Virus record (IMG/VR): IMGVR_UViG_3300037963_005570
Location: 1-33,309 of that record
Source of the DNA: a virus
Reading direction: 5' to 3' (one strand)
DNA length: 33,309 nucleotides
Below the pieces are notes generated by a model, which was not told the origin of the DNA, did not search any database, and worked only from the letters and a program-made list of their open reading frames with translations. How positions within the stretch are numbered: the first letter of the stretch is position 1; each line of letters begins with the position of its first letter. This document shows positions 6,492 to 12,479 of this stretch, one piece after another. The translations under genes were made by a program, and so were the position numbers.

Positions 6492-8167
6492 GGCATCCCT
6501 TCAATGGGCCAGTTCAGTGATCGGTACAGCGAGCGGCGAGCGCTCCACTTCCGTTGTGCCCATCTCCCAGTGTCCACCATGTCCACCACGAGCGGCGGAC
6601 GTTTTCCGTCCATGGCCCGGCATGCGCGTCCGACCCGTTGACGCGTCGCCGGCTTGTGTGAGCTTGGGGCGGCCAGTACCACCGTGTCCAGTTCGGGAAG
6701 ATCCAGTCCTTCATCGGCCAGCTGGGTGGCCACAACCACAGACAGCGTTCCCGAGCGCATAGCGGCCAGCGTCTCAGCTCTCCGCTTCGACGTGACAGAT
6801 CCCACCAGCGCGCGTCCCCCGAGCTCGTCCGCGGTCGCTTCCGCATGGTCCACGAGAGAAGTCAGGACCAGAACCCTCCGTCCTTCGTTGACCAGGTCTC
6901 GGACAGTCCGACACAGGAGCGCTTGCCGGCCGCCGTCCTCGAGTAGGCCTCTCATCGTGTGCGCTGCATGCTCCGCTTCGACGGGCTCGACTCCGGTGTC
7001 CAGTCGCCGGATTGTGGGTCGCATTGTCCGCCCGGCGCTGTCGAGCGTGGACTGTTCGATCCGGTAAACCGTCGGACCCAATGCCAGATGCATCCACGTG
7101 TGAAGGCCATCCTTCCGCTCGGGTGTCGCTGTCAGTCCCATCCGAGACGCACACGGGAGCGCGGACACGACTCGGATCCACGTGACGGCCGGGACATGGT
7201 GGCATTCGTCACAGACCAGCAAGCCGAAGCCCTTCCCGAACTCGGTGAGCTGTTCCCAGCTCCACCGGGCGAGCGTCGCCAGCGATGCGACCACCATGGA
7301 CTCATCCCCGCTCGGGTTCTTTCCGCCCCCGAGCTGTCCGACAACGGCGCCCGGTATCCAGGTCTCTAGTCGCTCTTTCCACTGTCGGACCAGGTCCAAC
7401 GTGTGGACGACCACCAGCGTCCGACCTTCGACAGACGAAGCAAGGAACGTCCCGATTCCGGTCTTCCCAGCTCCACACGGCGCTTCGACGACTCCGTGTC
7501 CGCGCTGCAGTACCGCGGCCACCGCTTCCGACTGATACCAGTATGGCGCGATCCCATCGGCCAGCTCGAGCGGAGTCGTCCGGAGGACCATCGGCGACGG
7601 GTTCCACTCGACCGTCCCGCGGGGCATCCATTCCAGTTCGGTCCCGTCGACGGTCCCAGCTGGGAAGATCCACCGCTCCGGCTCCTGTCCACGCTGGTGG
7701 AATCGCCAGGACAGCCACTTCGGGTTTTCCGTCCGGTGACGAGCTCGGATGTCATGCCAAGCGGAGTCGTTGACGTTCCCAAGCACGAATCCGAAAGAGC
7801 GAGTGATCGGCCACTTCTTCGTCGTCTTCGTCTTCGGTTCGGACTGAACCGCAGCATCCGTCGACGCGACCACCTTCCAGCCCAGCTTGCGGCACTTGTC
7901 CAGCTGGGCAAGTCGACGAATCCGCCAGTCGCGCCACTCGGCGCCGGTGATCTCTCCAGGGTCCGCGGACTCAGTGATTCGTCCGTCTCGCGTGGCGACG
8001 ATTCGGACTCGAGCTGGGACCAGCTGGTACAGGTTCAGCTCCGCTGTCTGGAGCTCTCGGACCCGGCGCTGGCTGTCAAGGAGCGTCCAGCTGTCGCCGT
8101 CGATCTGCACAACCGGAGTCCGAGTGGAACCCCAGCGCGGGACGCCAACGAAGGCGAGCGGAGTCAT
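6488..8167 (-). CDS. UvsW/XPB-like superfamily 2 helicase with a novel N-terminal region
   Basis: The 559-aa protein has a helicase core in its last 350 residues: a Q-motif-like YWYQSEAV (209-216), Walker A VEAPCGAGKTG (227-237), DECHH (320-324), GLTATPERKDG (344-354) and C-terminal QRVGRACR (motif VI). Order and spacing match the UvsW/XPB/RadD-like group, which unwinds branched DNA such as replication forks and R-loops. The first 200 residues are not obviously homologous to anything I know; this region is basic and contains a lysine-rich stretch near 111-119. ATGA overlaps on both sides couple it to the multi-HTH protein and the exonuclease. It is likely the recombination or fork-processing helicase of the phage. 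Confidence 0.85.
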   Translation of the reverse strand: MTPLAFVGVPRWGSTRTPVVQIDGDSWTLLDSQRRVRELQTAELNLYQLVPARVRIVATRDGRITESADPGEITGAEWRDWRIRRLAQLDKCRKLGWKVVASTDAAVQSEPKTKTTKKWPITRSFGFVLGNVNDSAWHDIRARHRTENPKWLSWRFHQRGQEPERWIFPAGTVDGTELEWMPRGTVEWNPSPMVLRTTPLELADGIAPYWYQSEAVAAVLQRGHGVVEAPCGAGKTGIGTFLASSVEGRTLVVVHTLDLVRQWKERLETWIPGAVVGQLGGGKNPSGDESMVVASLATLARWSWEQLTEFGKGFGLLVCDECHHVPAVTWIRVVSALPCASRMGLTATPERKDGLHTWMHLALGPTVYRIEQSTLDSAGRTMRPTIRRLDTGVEPVEAEHAAHTMRGLLEDGGRQALLCRTVRDLVNEGRRVLVLTSLVDHAEATADELGGRALVGSVTSKRRAETLAAMRSGTLSVVVATQLADEGLDLPELDTVVLAAPSSHKPATRQRVGRACRAMDGKRPPLVVDMVDTGRWAQRKWSARRSLYRSLNWPIEGMP

Positions 8168-8883
8168 GACCGGGACCGGAGTAGCTTCATGTGATGATGC
8201 ACCGCTCTCGCGGTGATGGGATACCCGTCCGCCGTCATCGAGTCAGCGATGTCGCGCGCCTTCATCCATGGATAGTCGCGGAGATGGGCCGCCACTTCGT
8301 CCCGGACGGGGGATCGGTCGCACCATGCCGCGCGGGTGTCATCAGCGAATCCAGACGGCCGACAGTCAATGAGTCCGAGTCGGTGCCATCCGTCGTAGAG
8401 CGTGTTGGTCGCGACACCCAGTGCCGCGGCTACCCTGCGAACGGTCGACTCACGAGCTTCGATCTTGCGTCTCGACTCGCGGAGCTCGTCTTCCGTCAGC
8501 GCTTGTTGTCGCCAGGTCGGGTGTCGCCAGGATGGATCGACGGACTGCATCCGTTCCTGTTGAGTCCCGATCCCGAGTGACACCCGGTGGCCGCGGACAC
8601 TTGATGTGTTGAGCTGGATACCCAACTCGGCAAGTCGCGCCGATATCGCGGAATCGCTGAGCGACGGGTCATCAGCAATCACGGAAGCGACTGCAGCGCG
8701 GCTTTTGTTGTTGTGCCGCGGGACCATGGGGATCTCTTCAACGACGCCGAAGAGACGCCACCGGCTCGCGAGCGTTCCACGTGGAATCCCGACAGACGCG
8801 GCCGCTTGAGCCGATGTCATCTCCCCCGCGACTACCGCGCGTCGCAGTCGGACGAGCGTGTCCCGGCTGGTCGGTGGACTCAT
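8164..8883 (-). CDS. Multi-HTH DNA-binding protein (239 aa, four HTH-like units)
   Basis: The start is set at the ATG at 8881-8883 because it overlaps the stop of the next upstream gene as ATGA; a start 12 bp further out is possible. Four helix-turn-helix-like segments can be seen: TSAQAAASVGIPRGTLASRW (23-42), LSDSAISARLAELG (75-88), STVRRVAAALGVATNTLYDG (146-165) and ARDIADSMTADGYPITARAV (209-228). The repeated pattern of A-rich helix, turn and T/R-rich recognition helix suggests binding to extended or repeated DNA sites. No catalytic motif is visible. Candidate roles are origin- or iteron-binding, transcription regulation or a partition-like function; none is proven by the sequence. Confidence 0.65.
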   Translation of the reverse strand: MSPPTSRDTLVRLRRAVVAGEMTSAQAAASVGIPRGTLASRWRLFGVVEEIPMVPRHNNKSRAAVASVIADDPSLSDSAISARLAELGIQLNTSSVRGHRVSLGIGTQQERMQSVDPSWRHPTWRQQALTEDELRESRRKIEARESTVRRVAAALGVATNTLYDGWHRLGLIDCRPSGFADDTRAAWCDRSPVRDEVAAHLRDYPWMKARDIADSMTADGYPITARAVHHHMKLLRSRS

Positions 8884-9110
8884 GCGACCTCCCACGTGGT
8901 CACCAGGCGGAACCCGAAGGCCTGCTCAAACTGGCGCAGCTTGCGCCGGCTCGGGTGCGCTTGACCGCTTGCCCATTTGGACAAGTTGGAGTGATGACAA
9001 AGGCCAAGCCGGCGACCTTCGTTGACCACATTGGTTAAGGTGCCGCGGGCGTCAGGGTCGAGCCCGAGACGCGCGCAGACGGCGCGGTACATGACTTGTC
9101 CGGGGCTCAT
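8880..9110 (-). CDS. Small HTH regulator, paralogue of the protein at 11768-12031
   Basis: The 76-aa protein starts at the ATG at 9108-9110, which overlaps the stop of a 46-aa membrane protein as ATGA. An HTH-like centre (NLSKWASG, about 42-49) is followed by PSRRKLRQF and a C-terminal strand FGFRLVTTW. It aligns over nearly its whole length with the product of 11768-12031. Shared patterns are GQxM, RLGLxPxAxGT, LSxWxxG, PSxRKL and FGFxLVTxW, with about 30 identities in 70 aligned positions by eye. Size and shape fit a Cro-like DNA-binding regulator. In both places it follows a tiny membrane protein. Function is inferred, because the family is not one I recognise by name. Confidence 0.7.
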   Translation of the reverse strand: MSPGQVMYRAVCARLGLDPDARGTLTNVVNEGRRLGLCHHSNLSKWASGQAHPSRRKLRQFEQAFGFRLVTTWEVA

Positions 9111-9247
9111 GCGACTTCCCCGTGTTCCGCCATACAGGCCCACCAGCCGTCATCAGTCCCGGCAAGGTAGCCGACGCGGTAGCCGACCGCGGCCAGTCCA
9201 GCTCCGAGCAAAAGCCACCATAACCAGCTGTGTTGAATGTCCTTCAT
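9107..9247 (-). CDS. 46-aa single-pass membrane microprotein
   Basis: This short gene begins at the ATG at 9245-9247, overlapping the stop of the 72-aa gene by ATGA, and ends in an ATGA overlap with the HTH gene. Such double coupling supports real translation despite its size. The product has a short polar N-terminus (MKDIQHS), a hydrophobic, tryptophan-rich helix with glycines (LWWLLLGAGLAAVGY, 9-23) and a soluble tail with WWAC. A single transmembrane segment is predicted by eye. It may anchor or sense at the membrane, or modulate the co-translated HTH protein. A comparable tiny membrane protein precedes the paralogous HTH gene at 11768. Confidence 0.65.
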   Translation of the reverse strand: MKDIQHSWLWWLLLGAGLAAVGYRVGYLAGTDDGWWACMAEHGEVA

Positions 9248-9462
9248 GTCTGTCCGTTCCCTTGGAAAAGGTCCATCTGGAGCGGTCCCGTGTCCACCGG
9301 TACTGCCCCGTCCACTACGACTCGGGCGACATGCCCGCGTCCCCTGAGTTCTGCCGCTACAGCTTCCGCGGTCGCGACATCGAAGCGAGATCCAGCGCCG
9401 TAGAATCGCCGTCCCCACCAACGGCGATGTCCTCGCCAGTCGACCAGAACGCGCGCGCTCAT
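9244..9462 (-). CDS. Hypothetical 72-aa protein of the recombination operon
   Basis: The start at 9460-9462 is chosen because its ATG overlaps the resolvase stop as ATGA; the longer frame upstream lies inside the resolvase gene. The protein has a basic, tryptophan-rich N-terminus (WRGHRRWWGRRFYGAGSRF, about 9-27). A predicted helix, TAEAVAAELRGRG, and a strand, ARVVVDG, follow. It could be a small nucleic-acid-binding protein, but no family is recognised. Its place in an unbroken chain of overlapping genes between the RuvC-like resolvase and the 46-aa membrane protein makes it very likely a real gene. Confidence 0.6.
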   Translation of the reverse strand: MSARVLVDWRGHRRWWGRRFYGAGSRFDVATAEAVAAELRGRGHVARVVVDGAVPVDTGPLQMDLFQGNGQT

Positions 9463-9947
9463 CGTTGCGACTCGAGCCACGCGAGGACAGCTCCGAGCGC
9501 TTGCCACGCGTGCGACGACACACCGAAGAGCGGACCCGGACTTGCCTTCCGTCCGACAGCTGGCGGTCCACCTGGTGTCTGATGGTCAGCGATGCATGCC
9601 CGCCGGACGCGACTGTCCGCGGAACCAGTCCCGGACATGACGCCGAGCTCGCGAAGTACTTGTCGACGGGTCAGCTCGTGGGTTGGAATGCCAGCCAGCT
9701 GAAAGTTCGCAACCATGCGTCCGCCTTCCCAGGCCGTATCGAGCATATGACCCACCTTCCCAGTGCCGAGTCCCCCCATGGCCGCGGGTCGTTCGATCAC
9801 GGCACGTTCCACTTCGTGGGCTTCAGACTCGTCCATGATGGACATCCAGTCCGCGGACTTGTCCGACCACAGCACACGGCGAGTCACGCTGTCATAGATG
9901 ACAGCGCCATGGGTCACAGGACCGGGATCGACTCCGACGATCACCAC
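9459..9947 (-). CDS. RuvC-like Holliday junction resolvase with an altered last motif
   Basis: The 162-aa protein has the RNase H-fold layout of RuvC: VIVGVDPG (2-9, with the first catalytic aspartate D7), AVIERPAA (49-56, E52), and a C-terminal SSHAWQALGAVLAW (144-157). In typical RuvC relatives the last motif reads HxxDA; here the aspartate position is Q149. D7 and E52 are intact. Catalysis might use another acidic residue, or the protein may bind junctions with reduced cleavage. The start is GTG. Two tandem GTG codons exist (9945-9947 and 9942-9944); the second gives the GTGA overlap seen elsewhere in this genome. It follows the repressor gene directly. Confidence 0.75.
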   Translation of the reverse strand: MVIVGVDPGPVTHGAVIYDSVTRRVLWSDKSADWMSIMDESEAHEVERAVIERPAAMGGLGTGKVGHMLDTAWEGGRMVANFQLAGIPTHELTRRQVLRELGVMSGTGSADSRVRRACIADHQTPGGPPAVGRKASPGPLFGVSSHAWQALGAVLAWLESQR

Positions 9948-10177
9948 GGGATGTTCCGCAGTTCAGCGAGCGCGCCAATCAGCGCGTCCTTCTCATCCGG
10001 CGTCTCGGCCAAGTAGTACAGGAGAGCGGAGAATGTCCCGGTCGACATGACATCCGCCCCACCGTTTTCGTATCGGGAGACCTGGCGCTCGGAGATTCCA
10101 CACAGCTTGGCCAGATCTGCTTGTGAGAATCCACGGCGACGCCGAAGGACGGCCAGCTGTTCTGAAAGGGTATGCAT
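9941..10177 (-). CDS. XRE-family (lambda cI/Cro-like) transcriptional repressor
   Basis: The 78-aa protein is a compact XRE helix-turn-helix domain: GFSQADLAKLCGISERQVSR (16-35) with ENGGADVMSTGTFSALLYYL, the standard five-helix pattern. No C-terminal dimerisation or protease domain follows, so it is Cro-like in size. The ATG at 10175-10177 was chosen over a longer frame because a strong Shine-Dalgarno (AGGAGG at 10191-10186, minus strand) lies just upstream and the extra residues would fall in the promoter region. It is the first gene of the leftward recombination operon and faces the plus-strand operon across a dyad-symmetric promoter region, so it probably controls both and itself. Confidence 0.85.
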   Translation of the reverse strand: MHTLSEQLAVLRRRRGFSQADLAKLCGISERQVSRYENGGADVMSTGTFSALLYYLAETPDEKDALIGALAELRNIPW

Positions 10178-10197
10178 GCGCGATACCTCCTGGCGGA

Positions 10198-10269
10198 ATG
10201 CTACCGGCTCGGAACCAGACGCGCAAGTCGCCTTCTGTCCTTGCGCGTCCGGAATCAGTCCGGTAGTGT
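10198..10269. promoter_or_regulatory. Divergent back-to-back promoters with a nested dyad operator
   Basis: The outer arms CTACCGG (10201-10207) and CCGGTAG (10260-10266) and the inner arms GACGCGCAAG (10218-10227) and CTTGCGCGTC (10240-10249) are perfect inverted repeats. They share one centre, between 10233 and 10234. Rightward promoter: TTGCGC (10241-10246), 17 bp, TAGTGT (10264-10269). Leftward promoter: TTGCGC (10226-10221), 17 bp, TAGCAT (10203-10198). The inner arms contain both -35 elements and the outer arms overlap both -10 elements. A further direct repeat, CGGAAYCAG, lies at 10210-10218 and 10250-10258. It is probably the operator of the XRE repressor. Confidence 0.75.
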
Positions 10270-10290
10270 CTGGAAAGCCAAGGAGCTGGC

Positions 10291-10953
10291 ATGGATGCAA
10301 ACGACTTGATCGGACTCGCGCAAAAGAGCCGATACCTTCGAGCGGTGGACGTGGACGAGAGCTTCAAAGTGACGATCGCCAACGTCACAGTGGAGACGAT
10401 GAAAGCGAAGGGCGAAGAAGAAAAGGAACGCGGCGTCGTCTGGTTCGAAGAAGACGAACGCGGTCTGGTCGTCAATGTCAGTCTCGGACAGATCCTTCGG
10501 GCCATGTTCGGCGTCCATCTCGCGGACTGGACCGGGAAGAGAATCGAGCTCTACAACGACACCAGCGTCCGCGGCAAGTCCGGGAAGGCCGTCGGTGGCA
10601 TCCGCATCCTGTCCAGTCCAGACATCGACTCGGACGTGGTTGTACTGGCTGGAAAGTCGCCGTTTTCCCGTGGCACACAGTACACCGTGAAGGCCGCGGC
10701 GAGCTCGGGACGCCGGAACGACGAAGACACGGACTCCAGCTCGGACAGTCCCCTGTCAGCCGCGCTTCGAAAAGTGGGACTGTCCGTCTCAGACTTCGAC
10801 GCATGGGCCATGTCGGTAGACAAGCCACAGGCACACCAGCTCCACGAAGCGGGTCTCGCTGCGGCCGCGAACTGGGTTCGCCACGTCGGACACAAGGTGA
10901 TCGGTGACTTCATTTATCGCCAGCACGAAGACTCCGATCCGATGGCGGTCTGA
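10291..10953 (+). CDS. Conserved phage protein of unknown function (220 aa), early rightward gene
   Basis: The ATG at 10291 follows AAGGAG (10280-10285), about 15 nt from the predicted transcription start of the rightward promoter. The N-terminal 130 residues form a strand-rich region with VDESFKVTIANVTVETM, GVVWFEEDERGLVVNVS, DWTGKRIELYND and GGIRIL. This pattern recurs in phage early proteins of unknown function and looks like a small beta-barrel, possibly an OB fold. A Ser/Asp-rich linker (about 143-153, DEDTDSSSDS) precedes a helical C-terminal part (155-220). A nucleic-acid-binding role is possible but not shown. It is the first gene of the only plus-strand block and is directly followed by the next ATG. 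Confidence 0.7.
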   Translation: MDANDLIGLAQKSRYLRAVDVDESFKVTIANVTVETMKAKGEEEKERGVVWFEEDERGLVVNVSLGQILRAMFGVHLADWTGKRIELYNDTSVRGKSGKAVGGIRILSSPDIDSDVVVLAGKSPFSRGTQYTVKAAASSGRRNDEDTDSSSDSPLSAALRKVGLSVSDFDAWAMSVDKPQAHQLHEAGLAAAANWVRHVGHKVIGDFIYRQHEDSDPMAV

Positions 10954-11439
10954 ATGAGTGTCCTCCGCTGGCATGTCTTCGGCCGTGGATCTCAGGCCAC
11001 GATCAAGCGCCCATACCACGATCTTGAAGTCCTTCCGCTGGGTGTCGACCGCTGGCAATGGAGAGCGTCCCGGATGGACTCAGCGAACGGCCGGTTCGAA
11101 CTGGTGGAAGCGGGTGTCGAGGACAGCGTGGAGTCCGCCCGTGCGGCCGCCTTCGACGCGGTCATTCGGAACGTGGACTGGTTCGAGCTCATCCGTCGAG
11201 CGCTCCAGACTCACTGGCTGGACACCAGCCAGCTAAACCAGGCACTACGACGGAACCAGTCGCCACCGCTCGGCGCGATGTCTCATCTGGACGCGTTCCA
11301 CTGCCTGGACTGGCTGGAGAATCACCGCGGAGCCGATGTGATCCGATTGTGCGCGGGACCAGTGCTTCCCCTGTTGTTGTTCCTGCCTGCTCAGTACAGG
11401 CCCGCGCCTTCACATCTACAGAATATTCAAAAAGATTGA
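10954..11439 (+). CDS. Hypothetical 161-aa protein, second gene of the rightward operon
   Basis: The ATG follows the TGA of the preceding gene without a gap, so translation is probably coupled. The N-terminal half (RWHVFGRGSQATIKRP...DRWQWRASRMD) looks like a small beta sheet followed by a helix, DSVESARAAAFDAVIRN. The C-terminal half is helical, with LDAFHCLDWLENHRG and a short hydrophobic stretch, PVLPLLLFL (about 137-145). No family is recognised. It ends just before an A+T-rich tract that serves as the upstream part of the next promoter; no clear terminator is seen after it, so some read-through into the downstream genes is likely. Confidence 0.55.
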   Translation: MSVLRWHVFGRGSQATIKRPYHDLEVLPLGVDRWQWRASRMDSANGRFELVEAGVEDSVESARAAAFDAVIRNVDWFELIRRALQTHWLDTSQLNQALRRNQSPPLGAMSHLDAFHCLDWLENHRGADVIRLCAGPVLPLLLFLPAQYRPAPSHLQNIQKD

Positions 11440-11477
11440 ATCAGACCGTTGACGTGTATCCGATCCAGTTGTATATT
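11422..11477 (+). promoter_or_regulatory. Strong sigma70-like promoter with A+T-rich UP-like tract
   Basis: TTGACG (11449-11454), a 17-bp spacer and TATATT (11472-11477) make the closest match to the sigma70 consensus in the window. Immediately upstream is an A+T-rich tract (11422-11442, GAATATTC and the inverted repeat ATTCAA/TTGAAT), unusual for this G+C-rich sequence and at the correct place for an UP element. It would drive the 55-aa, 26-aa and HTH genes. Confidence 0.75.
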
Positions 11478-11526
11478 GATGGGGCGGGAAGGGAAACCGA
11501 CCGCGCCACACACACCGGAGAACACA

Positions 11527-11694
11527 ATGCAGACCATCGAAGTAGGCGACACAGTCCGAGTCAAGCTGCCAAGCGGCGACATTGTCAGTGCCAAGATCCA
11601 GTCCCATACATTCGTCGGCTTTCTGGCGCTGGTAGAAGGCGAGACCAGCGCCCGTATCGTGACCACCTTCATGATCGTTGGCGGTGGCGAATGA
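11527..11694 (+). CDS. 55-aa small beta-barrel-like protein
   Basis: The ATG at 11527 lies about 45 nt downstream of the strong promoter; an upstream in-frame start at 11449 would fall on the promoter itself and is rejected. The sequence VGDTVRVKLPSGDIVSAKI (6-24) followed by FVGFLALVEGETSARIV resembles the alternating strands of SH3-like or KOW-like small barrels, which bind nucleic acid or proteins. A weak purine-rich site (GGAGAA) precedes the start. Its stop overlaps the start of a 26-aa gene as ATGA. The family is unknown. It forms a three-gene cluster with the microprotein and the HTH paralogue. Confidence 0.6.
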   Translation: MQTIEVGDTVRVKLPSGDIVSAKIQSHTFVGFLALVEGETSARIVTTFMIVGGGE

Positions 11695-11771
11695 CCGCTC
11701 GCGAGCACATCGAAGCGGCCGCCGGACTGGCTGTCATCGTGTCCATTTGGTTCCTTGTGATGTCGTCATGA
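11691..11771 (+). CDS. 26-aa membrane microprotein
   Basis: This is one of the shortest plausible genes in the window. Its ATG overlaps the stop of the 55-aa gene as ATGA (11691-11694), and its TGA overlaps the start of the HTH gene as ATGA (11768-11771). The product has a short N-terminal part (MTAREHIEA) and a hydrophobic helix (AAGLAVIVSIWFLVM, about 10-24), enough for one membrane span. Perfect coupling on both sides supports expression. Alternatively it may serve mainly to couple translation between its neighbours. It occupies the same place relative to an HTH gene as the 46-aa membrane protein at 9107-9247. Confidence 0.6.
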   Translation: MTAREHIEAAAGLAVIVSIWFLVMSS

Positions 11772-12031
11772 GCTCACAACCACAGGACCAGACACGTGGC
11801 CAGGCCATGTTCGCCGCGGCTTGTTGGCGTCTCGGACTGACTCCCGGAGCGCCCGGAACACAGAAAGCCGTCCTGGCTCAATGCTCGGACATCTGCACGC
11901 AAGCCCAGCTCAGCGAGTGGTCCACCGGCAAGCGGGAACCATCCGACCGGAAGCTGGCCGAGCTCGGCAAGCGCTTCGGCTTCGAGCTCGTGACGTACTG
12001 GGTTGCCAGCTCTCGTTGGCTGAAAGACTGA
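11768..12031 (+). CDS. HTH regulator, paralogue of the protein at 8880-9110
   Basis: The 87-aa protein starts at the ATG overlapping the 26-aa gene stop. A longer frame beginning at 11678 is rejected because it would overlap two genes. It shares GQAM, RLGLTPGAPGT, LSEWSTGK, PSDRKL and FGFELVTYW with the minus-strand paralogue and has a slightly longer N-terminus and C-terminus. The LSEWSTGKREPSDRKL segment is the likely HTH turn and following helix. It is last in the rightward block, converging on the lysis genes. It probably acts as a small DNA-binding regulator, perhaps of the opposing operons; the target is unknown. Confidence 0.7.
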   Translation: MSSQPQDQTRGQAMFAAACWRLGLTPGAPGTQKAVLAQCSDICTQAQLSEWSTGKREPSDRKLAELGKRFGFELVTYWVASSRWLKD

Positions 12032-12051
12032 CAGACGAAGTCATCGGCTCC

Positions 12052-12082
12052 GCTCTCGGGTCGGAATGTCCGACTCGGGAGC
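12052..12082 (+). terminator. Hairpin between convergent transcription units
   Basis: GCTCTCGGGTCGGA (12052-12065) and TCCGACTCGGGAGC (12069-12082) can form a 14-bp stem with two G-U wobbles and a 3-nt loop in plus-strand RNA. In minus-strand RNA the two wobbles become mismatches. It lies just after the last plus-strand gene and before the end of the convergent lysis gene. No T-tract follows, so termination efficiency is uncertain. Confidence 0.5.
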
Positions 12083-12149
12083 TGGTAGTGACACCCGAAG
12101 CGCAATCACCAGTAGCAGACAGTGGATCGACAGGAGCTTGGCGGTTCGG

Positions 12150-12479
12150 CTACTTCTGGTGGGCGAGATCGCGAATGAGCTGTCCGAGCGTTTCGGTGAG
12201 CTGGCGTAGATCCCGTTGCGTGTCACGCAATGCCTCCAACTGGAGCTCCAGTCGCGTGATTCGCGTCTGGAAGTCCTGAAGCGTGGACGAGTCGGCCGCC
12301 GCGGCCGGTTCCCGTTCCCGTGACAGTAGCTTATCCTTCACTGTGAGGGCAAGGACAGCCGACACCAGGCCGGCCAGTCCGCCGCCTCCGACGCCCCACA
12401 TGTCATGTGCGGTCTGGACCGGGGCTACCGGCGCCAGTTCCTGAGCCCACGCGACGGCCATCAGTAGCGACCAGATCAC
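12150..12479 (-). CDS. Membrane protein with coiled coil, holin candidate
   Basis: The 109-aa protein begins with GTG (12477-12479), whose GTGA overlaps the stop of the upstream 78-aa gene. The N-terminus is hydrophobic (MIWSLLMAVAWAQE) and could be a signal anchor or a cleavable signal ending AWA. A second hydrophobic segment (MWGVGGGGLAGLVSAVLALTV, 27-47 with its neighbours) is followed by a heptad-like charged helix (LQDFQTRITRLELQLEALRD and onwards, 66-105). One or two membrane spans plus a coiled coil, immediately downstream of the endolysin gene and last in the late operon, fit a holin or other lysis-timing protein. A spanin role is a weaker alternative. Confidence 0.6.
   Translation of the reverse strand: MIWSLLMAVAWAQELAPVAPVQTAHDMWGVGGGGLAGLVSAVLALTVKDKLLSREREPAAAADSSTLQDFQTRITRLELQLEALRDTQRDLRQLTETLGQLIRDLAHQK

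Noticed and set aside
11058-11690. Plus-strand open frame leading into the 26-aa gene
   Set aside because: It overlaps the 161-aa gene and the 55-aa gene in another frame and crosses the strong promoter; only its last 26 codons are supported by ATGA overlaps.
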